From: Oceanisphaera pacifica
Lineage (GTDB): Bacteria > Pseudomonadota > Gammaproteobacteria > Enterobacterales > Aeromonadaceae
DNA length: 64,000 nucleotides
Direction of reading: 5' to 3'
NCBI RefSeq assembly: GCF_017498065.1
Contig: NZ_JAGDFX010000002.1
Span: 231,326 to 295,325 of the forward strand
Positions 18,985-27,175 of the stretch are shown here, one piece after another. The translations under genes were made by a program, and so were the position numbers. Below the pieces are notes generated by a model. It worked only from the letters and a program-made list of their open reading frames with translations. It did no database searches and was not told the DNA's origin. The first letter of the stretch is position 1; each line of letters starts with the position of its first letter.

Positions 18985-19463
18985 ATATCAATCAATGGGT
19001 CCGCTGGTGCCCACCTCCTGTTATGGTGGCGTTTATTATGGGGGGAATGTGGCTAAGCCAAACCTATTTATTACTAAATAACCAGCCTATCAAGCATTTT
19101 TTGAATGGCGCCCTATTGCCCTTGGTATTAGGCCTAGTCGCATTCGCGATCGCAATAATGGTGGTGGCGGCATGGCAGTTTCGTCAAGCCAATACCACGC
19201 TGCTCCCTTTTGCACCTGAGCAAACTCAACAATTGGTGACCAAGGGGATATTTCGTTATTCACGTAACCCTATTTATGTAGGCGATGCGTGCATTGTTTT
19301 AGCATGGGGGTTGTGGCTGGGTCATTGGGCACACCTCATTGGGTTGGTGCTGTTTGTGATATATATGAATAAGGTGCAAATTGCGTTAGAAGAGCGGGCG
19401 TTAATGGGTAAATTTGGCGCGACTTATCACCACTACTGCCAGCGAGTGCGCCCTTGGCTTTAG
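18981..19463 (+). CDS. Isoprenylcysteine carboxyl methyltransferase-like membrane protein
   Basis: 160 residues with about four hydrophobic segments and the C-terminal signature of the ICMT/phospholipid methyltransferase superfamily: FRYSRNPIYVGD followed by a conserved glutamate and FGATYHHYCQRVRPWL. Family members are SAM-dependent membrane enzymes in eukaryotes; the bacterial role is unknown. It overlaps the SulP gene by 4 bases and is probably translated with it. Whether it modifies the transporter or a lipid cannot be told from sequence. Confidence 0.75.
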   Translation: MNINQWVRWCPPPVMVAFIMGGMWLSQTYLLLNNQPIKHFLNGALLPLVLGLVAFAIAIMVVAAWQFRQANTTLLPFAPEQTQQLVTKGIFRYSRNPIYVGDACIVLAWGLWLGHWAHLIGLVLFVIYMNKVQIALEERALMGKFGATYHHYCQRVRPWL

Positions 19464-19617
19464 CTTTGGCTAACTAGCTACAGCGCCTTATCTGTCCAGA
19501 CTTTCTTTCTTCTCACACATTCTATCTTGCGCACTTTGCGCTTGCGGCTAAGGGTTTGGCTCTCTACACTTGCGCTTTCATTACCCTTGGTAAATGGTAA
19601 AACGGAGAGATAAGCAG

Positions 19618-20598
19618 ATGAACCCAGACAGCGCCACCACTCGACTGAACAAATTTATTAGTGAAACGGGGATTTGTTCTCGTCGTGAAGCCGACCGGCT
19701 GATTGAGCAAGGTCGGGTGAAAGTGAATGGTGAGGTGGCTGGTATGGGGGTGAAAGTCAGCCAAGCTGATACCGTGCTGGTAAATGGTAAGCCGCTGCGT
19801 GCTAAGCCAAAAGCTGTGTACTTAGTCTATAACAAGCCGATAGGCATTACCTGTACCACCGACAGTGCCGTGCCGGAAAATATAGTGGATGCGGTAAATT
19901 ATAAAGCCCGTATTTTTCCGATTGGTCGCTTAGATAAACCCTCTAGCGGTTTGATCTTATTGACCAATGACGGCGACATAGTGAATAAAATTCTGAGGGC
20001 CGGTAATGCCCACGAAAAAGAATATATAGTGTCGATGGACAAACCCATTACCGCTGATTTTGTCGCGCGCATGGCGGCAGGGGTGCCTATTCTAGATACG
20101 GTCACTAAGCCTTGTAAGGTTAAAAAAATTGGCCCCAAAACTATTAATATTATTTTAACCCAAGGGCTAAACCGCCAAATTCGGCGTATGGCTGAATATT
20201 TAGGCTTTAGTGTGACCAGTTTAAAGCGAGTACGGATCATGAATATTGAGCTGGGAGAGTTAAAGCCGGGTCAATGGCGCTATGTATCACGCACAGAGCT
20301 TGCACTGATTAATAGTATGATAGGGGACTCAAGTAGCACAGAGGAAGCATCAATACTTGAGCAACCTAAAGCCGCCCGCCGAGGCCCCTTGGTTAGAAAT
20401 GCCGCCCCTAAAGCTGCAGCAAAACAGCCGCCATCTAGGGCTAATCGCAAACAAGGAGCAGGCGCGCGTAAAGCAGCCAAGCCCGGCGAGCGCAGCCGCG
20501 TAGGTAAGGGAAAAGGGACCAGTCAAAACGCCCGTAGTAAAAAAGGCCCCCAATCAAGCCAAGGCTCACTGCCTAAAAGCCAACGCAAAACGAGGTAA
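19618..20598 (+). CDS. rluF: 23S rRNA pseudouridine(2604) synthase RluF
   Basis: 326 residues. An S4 RNA-binding domain (about 8-60, TRLNKFISETGICSRREADR) precedes the RsuA/RluF catalytic domain with the active-site aspartate in FPIGRLDKPSSGLILLTNDG, then GLNRQIRRMAEYLGF. The tail after residue 250 is a lysine/arginine/alanine-rich, probably disordered extension longer than in E. coli RluF (290 residues). The ATG at 19618 has GGAG about 10 bases upstream; an in-frame start at 19594 is possible. It converges with tyrS, only 12 bases apart. Confidence 0.9.
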   Translation: MNPDSATTRLNKFISETGICSRREADRLIEQGRVKVNGEVAGMGVKVSQADTVLVNGKPLRAKPKAVYLVYNKPIGITCTTDSAVPENIVDAVNYKARIFPIGRLDKPSSGLILLTNDGDIVNKILRAGNAHEKEYIVSMDKPITADFVARMAAGVPILDTVTKPCKVKKIGPKTINIILTQGLNRQIRRMAEYLGFSVTSLKRVRIMNIELGELKPGQWRYVSRTELALINSMIGDSSSTEEASILEQPKAARRGPLVRNAAPKAAAKQPPSRANRKQGAGARKAAKPGERSRVGKGKGTSQNARSKKGPQSSQGSLPKSQRKTR

Positions 20599-20644
20599 AG
20601 CGCTATCTTGTTAATTCAGCTTAACAAGATGAAAGTGCTTTTTA
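20598..20644 (+). terminator. rluF terminator overlapping the 3' end of tyrS
   Basis: ATCTTGTTAA (20605-20614) pairs perfectly with TTAACAAGAT (20621-20630) around a 6-base loop. The stem extends outward with AAGCGCT/AGTGCTT and ends in TTTTT. The structure begins at the last base of the rluF stop and runs into the last codons of tyrS on the other strand. Confidence 0.7.
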
Positions 20645-21912
20645 CCCCGGCGCACTACCATATATTGCTCTTGCAGTGGCGTTAAGGTGTCGGTATCTGC
20701 CACCACCTTAACGCCATTTACAGCAATGGCGCCATTAGCCATTAACTCTCGGGCAATGCGCCGCGAGCTGGCCAAGCCCGCCTCCACTAATAATTGACTC
20801 AGCGCTGGGCGCTCGGCGGCTGCAACTTTAGTTAGCGGAATGCCGTCTTGCTCTAACTGGGCAAACTCCGCCACGCTTAACTGACTAAAATCACCACTGA
20901 ATAATGCTTGGCTTATCCGCTTTACCCCTGCTAATGCAGCGGGGCCATGCACCAACTCTGTTATTTCTTCGGCTAATAACGCTTGGGCTTGGGGTTTTCC
21001 TTGGCGTTCACTATCCGCCTCTTCTATAGCCGCAATCTCGGTGAGCGAGCGAAAACTGTAAAGTCGTAAAAAACGATAGACATCAGCATCGGCGGTATTA
21101 AGCCAAAACTGATAAAAAGCATAAGGTGAGGTTTGAGCTGGGTCCAGCCAAACAGTACCGGTTTCGGTTTTGCCAAATTTGGTGCCATCGGCTTTGGTAA
21201 TCAGCGGCAAGGTTAGGCCAAATACCTGTTGCTGGTTTAAACGACGCGTCAAATCAATGCCGCTGGTGATATTGCCCCATTGATCGTTGCCGCCAATTTG
21301 TACCGTACAGGCGTGCATTTTATTAAGGTGGGCAAAGTCGTAAGACTGTAAAAGTGAATAGGCAAACTCAGTAAAAGAGAGCCCTTGCTCGGGGCGGGCT
21401 AGGCGTTGTTTAACGGAGTCTTTGGCGATCATGGCGTTAATAGAAAAGTGCTTACCAATATCGCGTAAAAACGAAAATAAGTCCAGTTTGCTCATCCAGT
21501 CAGCATTATTTAATAAATGTACCTGCTGGCCGTTGGCGGCGCCTGGCTCTGCCATTAAGGGGCGAATTTGTTGTTGTAAATCGCTGACCCAGCCATTAAC
21601 GGTGGCGGTATCATTCAAACTACGTTCACTGGCTTTAAAGCTGGGATCACCAATCATACCCGTGGCGCCCCCTACCAAGGCCACCACGCTATGGCCGGCC
21701 GCTTGAAAGCGGCGCAGCATCAGTAGTGGCACTAAATGACCAATATGTAAACTGCCCGCCGTGGGATCAAAACCACAATAAATCACTCTTGGCTGCTCTG
21801 CTAAATGCGCACCAAGGGCGTTGGCATCCGATTGCTGGGCGATCAGTCCGCGCTTATTCAGCTCTTGCAATAAGGCGTTAGCGGGAGTGGATAGTGGTGT
21901 GATATGGGGCAT
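20611..21912 (-). CDS. tyrS: Tyrosyl-tRNA synthetase (TyrS, class I)
   Basis: 433 residues (E. coli 424). The class I motifs are HIGHLVPLL near residue 57 and the KMSKS equivalent [13 protein letters not shown], as in the bacterial TyrRS group with KFGKT. The tyrosine pocket segment [15 protein letters not shown] and a C-terminal S4-like RNA-binding domain ([18 protein letters not shown]) are present. It charges tRNA-Tyr in the cytoplasm. The start at 21912 gives a few more N-terminal residues than E. coli TyrS and has only a weak ribosome-binding site. Confidence 0.95.
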   Translation of the reverse strand: MPHITPLSTPANALLQELNKRGLIAQQSDANALGAHLAEQPRVIYCGFDPTAGSLHIGHLVPLLMLRRFQAAGHSVVALVGGATGMIGDPSFKASERSLNDTATVNGWVSDLQQQIRPLMAEPGAANGQQVHLLNNADWMSKLDLFSFLRDIGKHFSINAMIAKDSVKQRLARPEQGLSFTEFAYSLLQSYDFAHLNKMHACTVQIGGNDQWGNITSGIDLTRRLNQQQVFGLTLPLITKADGTKFGKTETGTVWLDPAQTSPYAFYQFWLNTADADVYRFLRLYSFRSLTEIAAIEEADSERQGKPQAQALLAEEITELVHGPAALAGVKRISQALFSGDFSQLSVAEFAQLEQDGIPLTKVAAAERPALSQLLVEAGLASSRRIARELMANGAIAVNGVKVVADTDTLTPLQEQYMVVRRGKKHFHLVKLN

Positions 21913-22102
21913 ACAGGGCTCGCTTGTGTGTGATAACGCTAAAAGCTAATCCTGACCGAGCCTCTTTATTATGCCTATGTCCTTTTAGGGACAGTTTGGG
22001 GTAATATCTATTAGCGCACAACGTAAAAATACTAAAACCCTAACATTCTTTTTCTTGCCCTTTTTTCCCTCACCTTGGACTCTTTGTTGTCGGAATTTAA
22101 CC

Positions 22103-22942
22103 ATGTCGATACCTAATCACACTGACTATCAAGCGGCCTTAACTCAGGCCATCCAAGCCTTGGGCACCGCCGCCTTCGTTCGCCGCTTGGCAGAGCTGGT
22201 AGCCACGCAGATTAGGTGTGATTGCACCTTAGTCTTGAGTTATCGCAGCAATGGGGCGGCGGTGTATTTATACGATAACCTACAGCACAGACGAGATTTA
22301 TTGTTTCAACAATACTTAAACGGTGTGTATGCCGACGACCCCTTTTACCGGGCATTAAGCCAAGGCTTAACCGACGGTGTTTACTCATTAGGTGCGCTGG
22401 TTGCCCAGCAGGGCAGAGGGCCTGATTATATGAGCAGCTTTTATCAGGCTACCGGTTGGCAAGATGAGTTAGGTATAGTGTTATCGCTGCATAAGGGGCA
22501 GTGGTTAACTTTATTTTTAGGCCGACTCAGTGCTAAGCCGTTTACTCGTAGTGAACAAGCTCGGCTGCACTCATTGCTGCCACTGCTGAGTGCCTTATGT
22601 CGCCAACATTGGCCACTTGAGCATGAGGCGATGGCCTTATCGCCACAGCCCAACTCACCTGTCTCTGTTTCGCCAACCTTAGATGGGGCGAATAAAATGC
22701 GATCACAGCTAGAACAGGCATTAGCCAGTTTTGGCTTGCCGCGTTTAACCCCTCGTGAGCAGCAAGTGGCGGCATTATTAATTCAAGGCCAAGCTAATCA
22801 CGCCATTGCCGAGCAATTAGGCATTGGCGTGGGCACGGTTAAAAACCACCGTAAGCACCTTTACAGTAAGCTACATATCGACAGCCAATCAGCGCTATTC
22901 GCCCACTTTTTAAATCATTTAATAACGCAAGAGAAAGCTTGA
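22103..22942 (+). CDS. LuxR-family transcriptional regulator
   Basis: 279 residues from the ATG at 22103. The C-terminal LuxR helix-turn-helix is clear (LTPREQQVAALLIQGQANHA, then IAEQLGIGVGTVKNHRKHLY). The N-terminal 180 residues look like a sensor domain; the segment YADDPFYRAL vaguely recalls the autoinducer-binding fold, but I cannot show the full set of acyl-homoserine-lactone ligand residues. No luxI-type synthase is in the window. It is divergent from tyrS and lies 150 bases before ydiJ in the same direction, so regulation of ydiJ is a reasonable guess. An in-frame start at 22055 is less likely. Confidence 0.82.
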   Translation: MSIPNHTDYQAALTQAIQALGTAAFVRRLAELVATQIRCDCTLVLSYRSNGAAVYLYDNLQHRRDLLFQQYLNGVYADDPFYRALSQGLTDGVYSLGALVAQQGRGPDYMSSFYQATGWQDELGIVLSLHKGQWLTLFLGRLSAKPFTRSEQARLHSLLPLLSALCRQHWPLEHEAMALSPQPNSPVSVSPTLDGANKMRSQLEQALASFGLPRLTPREQQVAALLIQGQANHAIAEQLGIGVGTVKNHRKHLYSKLHIDSQSALFAHFLNHLITQEKA

Positions 22943-22959
22943 AGCTTGAAGCTGGAAGC
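22935..22959. repeat. AGCTTGAAGCT intergenic repeat (copy 2)
   Basis: AAGCTTGAAGCTTGAAGCTGGAAGC-type tandem motif that overlaps the stop codon of the LuxR-type gene. The same motif is seen at 12878 and 26167. Confidence 0.6.
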
Positions 22960-23092
22960 AAAAAATCAAAATGAAACATGAGATCAGGTGTTGTTCTTCC
23001 TGCTTTCCTTGCTAGGCGTTGGCTGCCGTTTTTCTGTATACTGTTAACCATTCTGGGCGCACTTTACATATAATGACAGGGAACAGGCCGTT

Positions 23093-26000
23093 ATGATCCC
23101 CAAGATAGATCTGCAAGCGCAGATAAATCCTACCTATTTTGCATTTATCAACGCATTAGCCGATAGCGGCTTTAGTGGCGATATCGAGCACACCTATGCC
23201 AGCCGGTTGGCCGTTGCCACCGACAATAGCGTGTATCAATCACTACCCCAAGCGGTGGTCTTTCCGCGAACAACCCAAGATCTAAGCACCATGCTGACCT
23301 TGGCCTGCGCTGATGATTATCACAGCATTAAGTTTGCGCCCAGAGGCGGCGGCACCGGCACGAATGGGCAGTCACTAAACGACAACATAGTGGTCGACTT
23401 ATCTCGCCATCTAAATCAGCTGCTAGATATTAATGCCGAACAGCGCCAAGTGCGGGTGCAAACCGGCATGGTGAAAGATCGACTGAATCAGCTGGTTGCC
23501 CCTCATCAGCTCTTTTTCTCACCAGATTTATCCACCAGTAATCGCGCCACCCTTGGCGGCATGATCAATACCGATGCCTCGGGGCAGGGTTCCTTGGTAT
23601 ACGGTAAAACCTCAGATCATGTGTTGGGGATGACAGCGGTATTGGTTGATGGCACCATTATTAAAACGGGCCCGCTAAGGGGTGAAGCACTGGATGCCAA
23701 GTTAGCAGAAGACAGTCGCGAGGCCGAGCTGTATCGCTGCGTGTATCACAGCGTCAATGATAACCAAGAGGAAATAGCCAAGCGCTTTCCTAAGCTAAAC
23801 CGCTTTTTAACCGGCTACGATTTAAAGCATGTGTATGACAAAGCCAGCCATACCCTCGATCTCACTCGTATCTTGTGTGGCTCTGAGGGATCCCTTGCCT
23901 TTATTACCGAGGCCTTGCTCGATTTAACGCCTATTCCTACCTATCGCACTTTAGTGAACGTTAAATACGACAGCTTTCAGTCGGCATTGCGTAATGCTCC
24001 GTTAATGGTGGAAGCAAAAGCGTTATCGGTAGAAACCGTTGACTCTAAAGTGTTGGGGCTGGCGCGTGAGGACATTGTTTGGCACTCGGTCAGTCACCTT
24101 ATTGAAGATGTGCCCGGCAAAGTGATGGACGGCCTTAATATGGTCGAATATGCCGATCAAGATGCCGAGGCGCAACAAGAAAAAGTCGCGGCCTTGTGCA
24201 GCCAACTTGATCAACTGATTGCCAAAGGTGAAGCCGGTGTCATTGGTTATCAAGTGTGTGATGATTTGGCGTCGTTAAATAAAATTTATGGTATGCGAAA
24301 AAAAGCCGTGGGCTTACTAGGCAATACCAAAGGTCGCAAAAAACCGATTGCCTTCGTTGAAGATACCGCCGTACCCCCAGAAAATTTAGCCGATTACATA
24401 GTGGAGTTTCGGGCACTGCTTGATCAACATCGGCTGCAATATGGCATGTTTGGTCATGTGGACGCGGGGGTGTTGCATGTGCGACCTGCGCTGGATATGA
24501 CGGATCCAGAGCAAGAGGTAATGCTGCGTAAAATATCCGATCAAGTGAACGCCCTTACCCTGAAATACGGCGGTTTAATGTGGGGCGAGCACGGTAAAGG
24601 CTATCGCTCAGAATACAGTCCGGCGTTTTTTGGCGAGCGCTTATTTACCGAGCTGCGCCGCATTAAATCATCCTTTGATCCTTTTAACCGACTCAACCCC
24701 GGTAAAATTTGTACGCCACTCGATAGTCTCGATCAGTTAGTGTCTGTAGACGCCACTAAACGTGGGTTTTTCGATCGCCAAATTCCGGTGAATGTGCGCG
24801 AAAGCTACACCCAGCCCATGGATTGTAACGGCAATGGCTTATGCTTCGACTTTGATGTTAACTCCCCCATGTGCCCATCAATGAAGTTAACAGCTGATCG
24901 TCGTCACTCGCCAAAAGGTCGAGCAGGTTTAGTGCGCGAGTGGTTACGTCAATTATCGGCTCAAGGCTTCGACCCTATGGCAGAAGAAGCGGCCATTATG
25001 AGCCGCAGTGCCAGCGTAAAAGGCTTGGTAGAGCGCGTAAAATACAGCTGGCAGAAACAGCGCGGCGAATACGACTTCTCCCATGAAGTGAAAGAAGCCA
25101 TGGACGGCTGCTTGGCCTGTAAAGCTTGTTCAAGCCAGTGCCCCATTAAAGTGGATGTGCCTACCTTTAGGGCGCGCTTTTTACAGCTCTACCATCAGCG
25201 TTATCAGCGCCCACCACAAGATTATTTGGTGTCTTGGGTCGAGTCATATACCCCCTGGATGGCCAAAGCTCCCGGGCTGGTTAACCCGATAATGAACAAT
25301 AAATGGGTAAAAGCCACAACCCGCTCTTTGCTCGGCATGGTCGATATGCCCCAAGTGAGTAACCCAAGCTTAAACACACTATTAGCAAACAGTGCGGCCA
25401 CTTCTTTTAATATGGCCATGCTGGAGTCGTTAACGGATCAGCAAAAAGCCAAAACACTGTTAATAGTGCAAGATCCTTTTACCTCATTTTATGATGCCAA
25501 TGTGGTATTCGACTTGGTGCAAGTTGCCACTAAACTGGGCTTTAACCCGGTAGTGTTACCCTTTAAGCCCAATGGTAAACCGGCCCATGTTAAAGGCTTT
25601 TTACGTCGATTTGCTGGCATGGCGGCAGACAGCGCCCAGTTTTTAAATAAGCTGGCGCGGTTGAATATTCCCTTGGTGGGGGTCGACCCCTCCTTAGTGC
25701 TGTGTTATCGCGACGAATACCGCAAGGTGTTAGGGGAGGCCAGAGGCGACTTTAATGTATTACTGCCCCAAGAGTGGCTATTGCAGCAATTAGAGCAATT
25801 ACCGGAGCAAGCTCCAACAGGGGAGCCTTGGTATTTATTTGCTCATTGCACCGAAAAAACCGCACTGCCAACTACGCATCAAGACTGGGGACGTATCTTT
25901 CGTCATTTAGGCGCCAATCTTGAAGCCATTGCGGTGGGGTGTTGTGGTATGGCTGGTACTTATGGGCATGAACGTCACCATGCTGAGGGTTCAAAGCAGC

Positions 26001-26155
26001 TCTATGCCATGAGTTGGGCCACTCCCATGAGTGAGTTACCCGCAGAGCGGCGCATGGCAACCGGCTTTTCGTGCCGCAGCCAAGTAAAGCGTATAGAAGG
26101 GCAGAATATTAAGCATCCAGTGCAAGCGCTACTCGCCTTACTAGACAAGGCTTAA
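23093..26155 (+). CDS. ydiJ: FAD- and Fe-S-containing D-2-hydroxyglutarate dehydrogenase YdiJ
   Basis: 1020 residues, nearly the length of E. coli YdiJ (1018) and similar throughout. The first half is a GlcD-type FAD-binding oxidase (PRGGGTGTNGQSL; TLGGMINTDASGQGSLVYGK; FGHVDAGVLHVRPALDM; LNPGKIC). Then come ferredoxin-like cysteines (CNGNGLCF; CLACKACSSQCPIKVDVP) and a C-terminal CCG-type domain (VGCCGMAGTYGHE). The enzyme oxidises D-2-hydroxyglutarate, a by-product of SerA; serA is also in this window at 52.5 kb. Probably membrane-associated and coupled to the respiratory chain. The start has only a loose ribosome-binding site. Confidence 0.93.
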   Translation: MIPKIDLQAQINPTYFAFINALADSGFSGDIEHTYASRLAVATDNSVYQSLPQAVVFPRTTQDLSTMLTLACADDYHSIKFAPRGGGTGTNGQSLNDNIVVDLSRHLNQLLDINAEQRQVRVQTGMVKDRLNQLVAPHQLFFSPDLSTSNRATLGGMINTDASGQGSLVYGKTSDHVLGMTAVLVDGTIIKTGPLRGEALDAKLAEDSREAELYRCVYHSVNDNQEEIAKRFPKLNRFLTGYDLKHVYDKASHTLDLTRILCGSEGSLAFITEALLDLTPIPTYRTLVNVKYDSFQSALRNAPLMVEAKALSVETVDSKVLGLAREDIVWHSVSHLIEDVPGKVMDGLNMVEYADQDAEAQQEKVAALCSQLDQLIAKGEAGVIGYQVCDDLASLNKIYGMRKKAVGLLGNTKGRKKPIAFVEDTAVPPENLADYIVEFRALLDQHRLQYGMFGHVDAGVLHVRPALDMTDPEQEVMLRKISDQVNALTLKYGGLMWGEHGKGYRSEYSPAFFGERLFTELRRIKSSFDPFNRLNPGKICTPLDSLDQLVSVDATKRGFFDRQIPVNVRESYTQPMDCNGNGLCFDFDVNSPMCPSMKLTADRRHSPKGRAGLVREWLRQLSAQGFDPMAEEAAIMSRSASVKGLVERVKYSWQKQRGEYDFSHEVKEAMDGCLACKACSSQCPIKVDVPTFRARFLQLYHQRYQRPPQDYLVSWVESYTPWMAKAPGLVNPIMNNKWVKATTRSLLGMVDMPQVSNPSLNTLLANSAATSFNMAMLESLTDQQKAKTLLIVQDPFTSFYDANVVFDLVQVATKLGFNPVVLPFKPNGKPAHVKGFLRRFAGMAADSAQFLNKLARLNIPLVGVDPSLVLCYRDEYRKVLGEARGDFNVLLPQEWLLQQLEQLPEQAPTGEPWYLFAHCTEKTALPTTHQDWGRIFRHLGANLEAIAVGCCGMAGTYGHERHHAEGSKQLYAMSWATPMSELPAERRMATGFSCRSQVKRIEGQNIKHPVQALLALLDKA

Positions 26156-26166
26156 AGCTAAAAAGC

Positions 26167-26180
26167 GGAAGCTTGAAGCT
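26167..26180. repeat. AGCTTGAAGCT intergenic repeat (copy 3)
   Basis: GGAAGCTTGAAGCT, 11 bases after the ydiJ stop codon; same motif as at 22935. Confidence 0.5.
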
Positions 26181-26236
26181 AATAACAAACACTTAGTTTT
26201 GAGCGTCCAGTTTGATAAGTATTTTAAGGAGAAAAC

Positions 26237-26476
26237 ATGGGATTAATATTAGGTTTAATTATTGGTGGCCTTGCCGGTTGGTTGGCAGGGCAACTGATGA
26301 AAGGCCACGGCTTTGGCGTATTAGGTAATGTGCTATTGGGCTTAGTAGGGGGCTTTTTAGGGGGAATTGTATTTCGCCTAGTGGGGCTTGCGGCTACCGG
26401 TATTATTGGCTCGCTTATTATGTCGACATTAGGGGCGGTATTACTCATATATATAGTTAGAAAGATTAAAAGCTAG
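26237..26476 (+). CDS. GlsB/YeaQ/YmgE family stress-response membrane protein
   Basis: 79 residues, almost entirely hydrophobic and glycine-rich. Three membrane segments fit the family pattern: GLILGLIIGGLAGWLAGQLM, then a GxxGN turn (HGFGVLGNVLLGLVGGFLGG), and a last segment ending in RKIKS. AAGGAG lies just upstream of the ATG. Family members are small inner-membrane proteins induced by stress; their molecular role is unknown. Confidence 0.85.
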   Translation: MGLILGLIIGGLAGWLAGQLMKGHGFGVLGNVLLGLVGGFLGGIVFRLVGLAATGIIGSLIMSTLGAVLLIYIVRKIKS

Positions 26477-27175
26477 GATTGCTGTGAAGAGGAGCGCAGA
26501 CAAGTCACTGAGCCAGCAGAAGCTTGGTGCTTTGTCGGCTGAAGTTTTACTCAGGTGCTGTGAGGTGAGTTAAAGCCGTGTGCTTCACCCTTTAAGCACC
26601 TACAAGTCTTTTCGGTTTGTTAAAATAACGCTGGACATTACAGGCCCTTTAGCAGACAATATGCCCTCAGCCCAGATGGGCATGACCTTTTGTGATGTGG
26701 GTCTCGATAAATAAAGCAAAATACGCTTTATGTCGTTATAACCCGCCTATTCGGCATGCTACAGGGTGATGAACTATATTTAGTTTACTCACCAAAACCC
26801 TGGGTTTATATGTAGCTGCCAAAATACGTGCGTTGAAGCGGGTTATTATTGCGTTTGTTAGGAAAGTAACGCAAATCACGTCCGCGCCAAACGATGCTTA
26901 CCTTATTTCTATAAGAATAAGTACGTCCCCTCCACTTGGGCGCGACGACACCAAGTCTGGCAGATCGACATCCATGATGAGAAAGACGCTTCTGGTATTT
27001 TACCGGTGCGTTACCATGGCGGTGTTGAAACAAAAATGGCCAGTTTAGCCTTGTGAATCTGAATGTGTAATACATTCTTTAAAGGGAAGCCCTCACTATT
27101 ATAATAGTGAGCATGGGCTGTCCCTGGCCCTTTACTGTATCAGTCCGCCGACATTTTATTTATTCGGAACTGTAA
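26477..27175 (+). promoter_or_regulatory. Long gene-free leader region of deaD with hairpins
   Basis: About 700 bases without a credible gene precede deaD. It contains several inverted repeats: ATGCCC/GGGCAT near 26660-26690, AAACCC/GGGTTT near 26795, ATAACCCGC (about 26738) with GCGGGTTAT (about 26838), GAATGT/ACATTC at 27061-27077, and the perfect palindrome at 27092-27111. In E. coli the cold-inducible csdA/deaD mRNA also has a long 5' leader, so a structured regulatory leader is the likely content. I could not fix the promoter. Confidence 0.5.
27084..27126 (+). promoter_or_regulatory. Strong hairpin in the deaD leader
   Basis: A perfect 20-base palindrome (27092-27111, CTCACTATTA/TAATAGTGAG) is extended by AGCCC/GGGCT and GGGA/TCCC arms. 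It lies about 50 bases before the deaD start codon and has no T run, so it is more likely an RNA regulatory or stability element than a terminator. Confidence 0.6.

Noticed and set aside
26806..27075. 89-codon minus-strand frame in the deaD leader
   Set aside because: Arg/Tyr-rich product with no recognisable family; a structured leader explains the region better.
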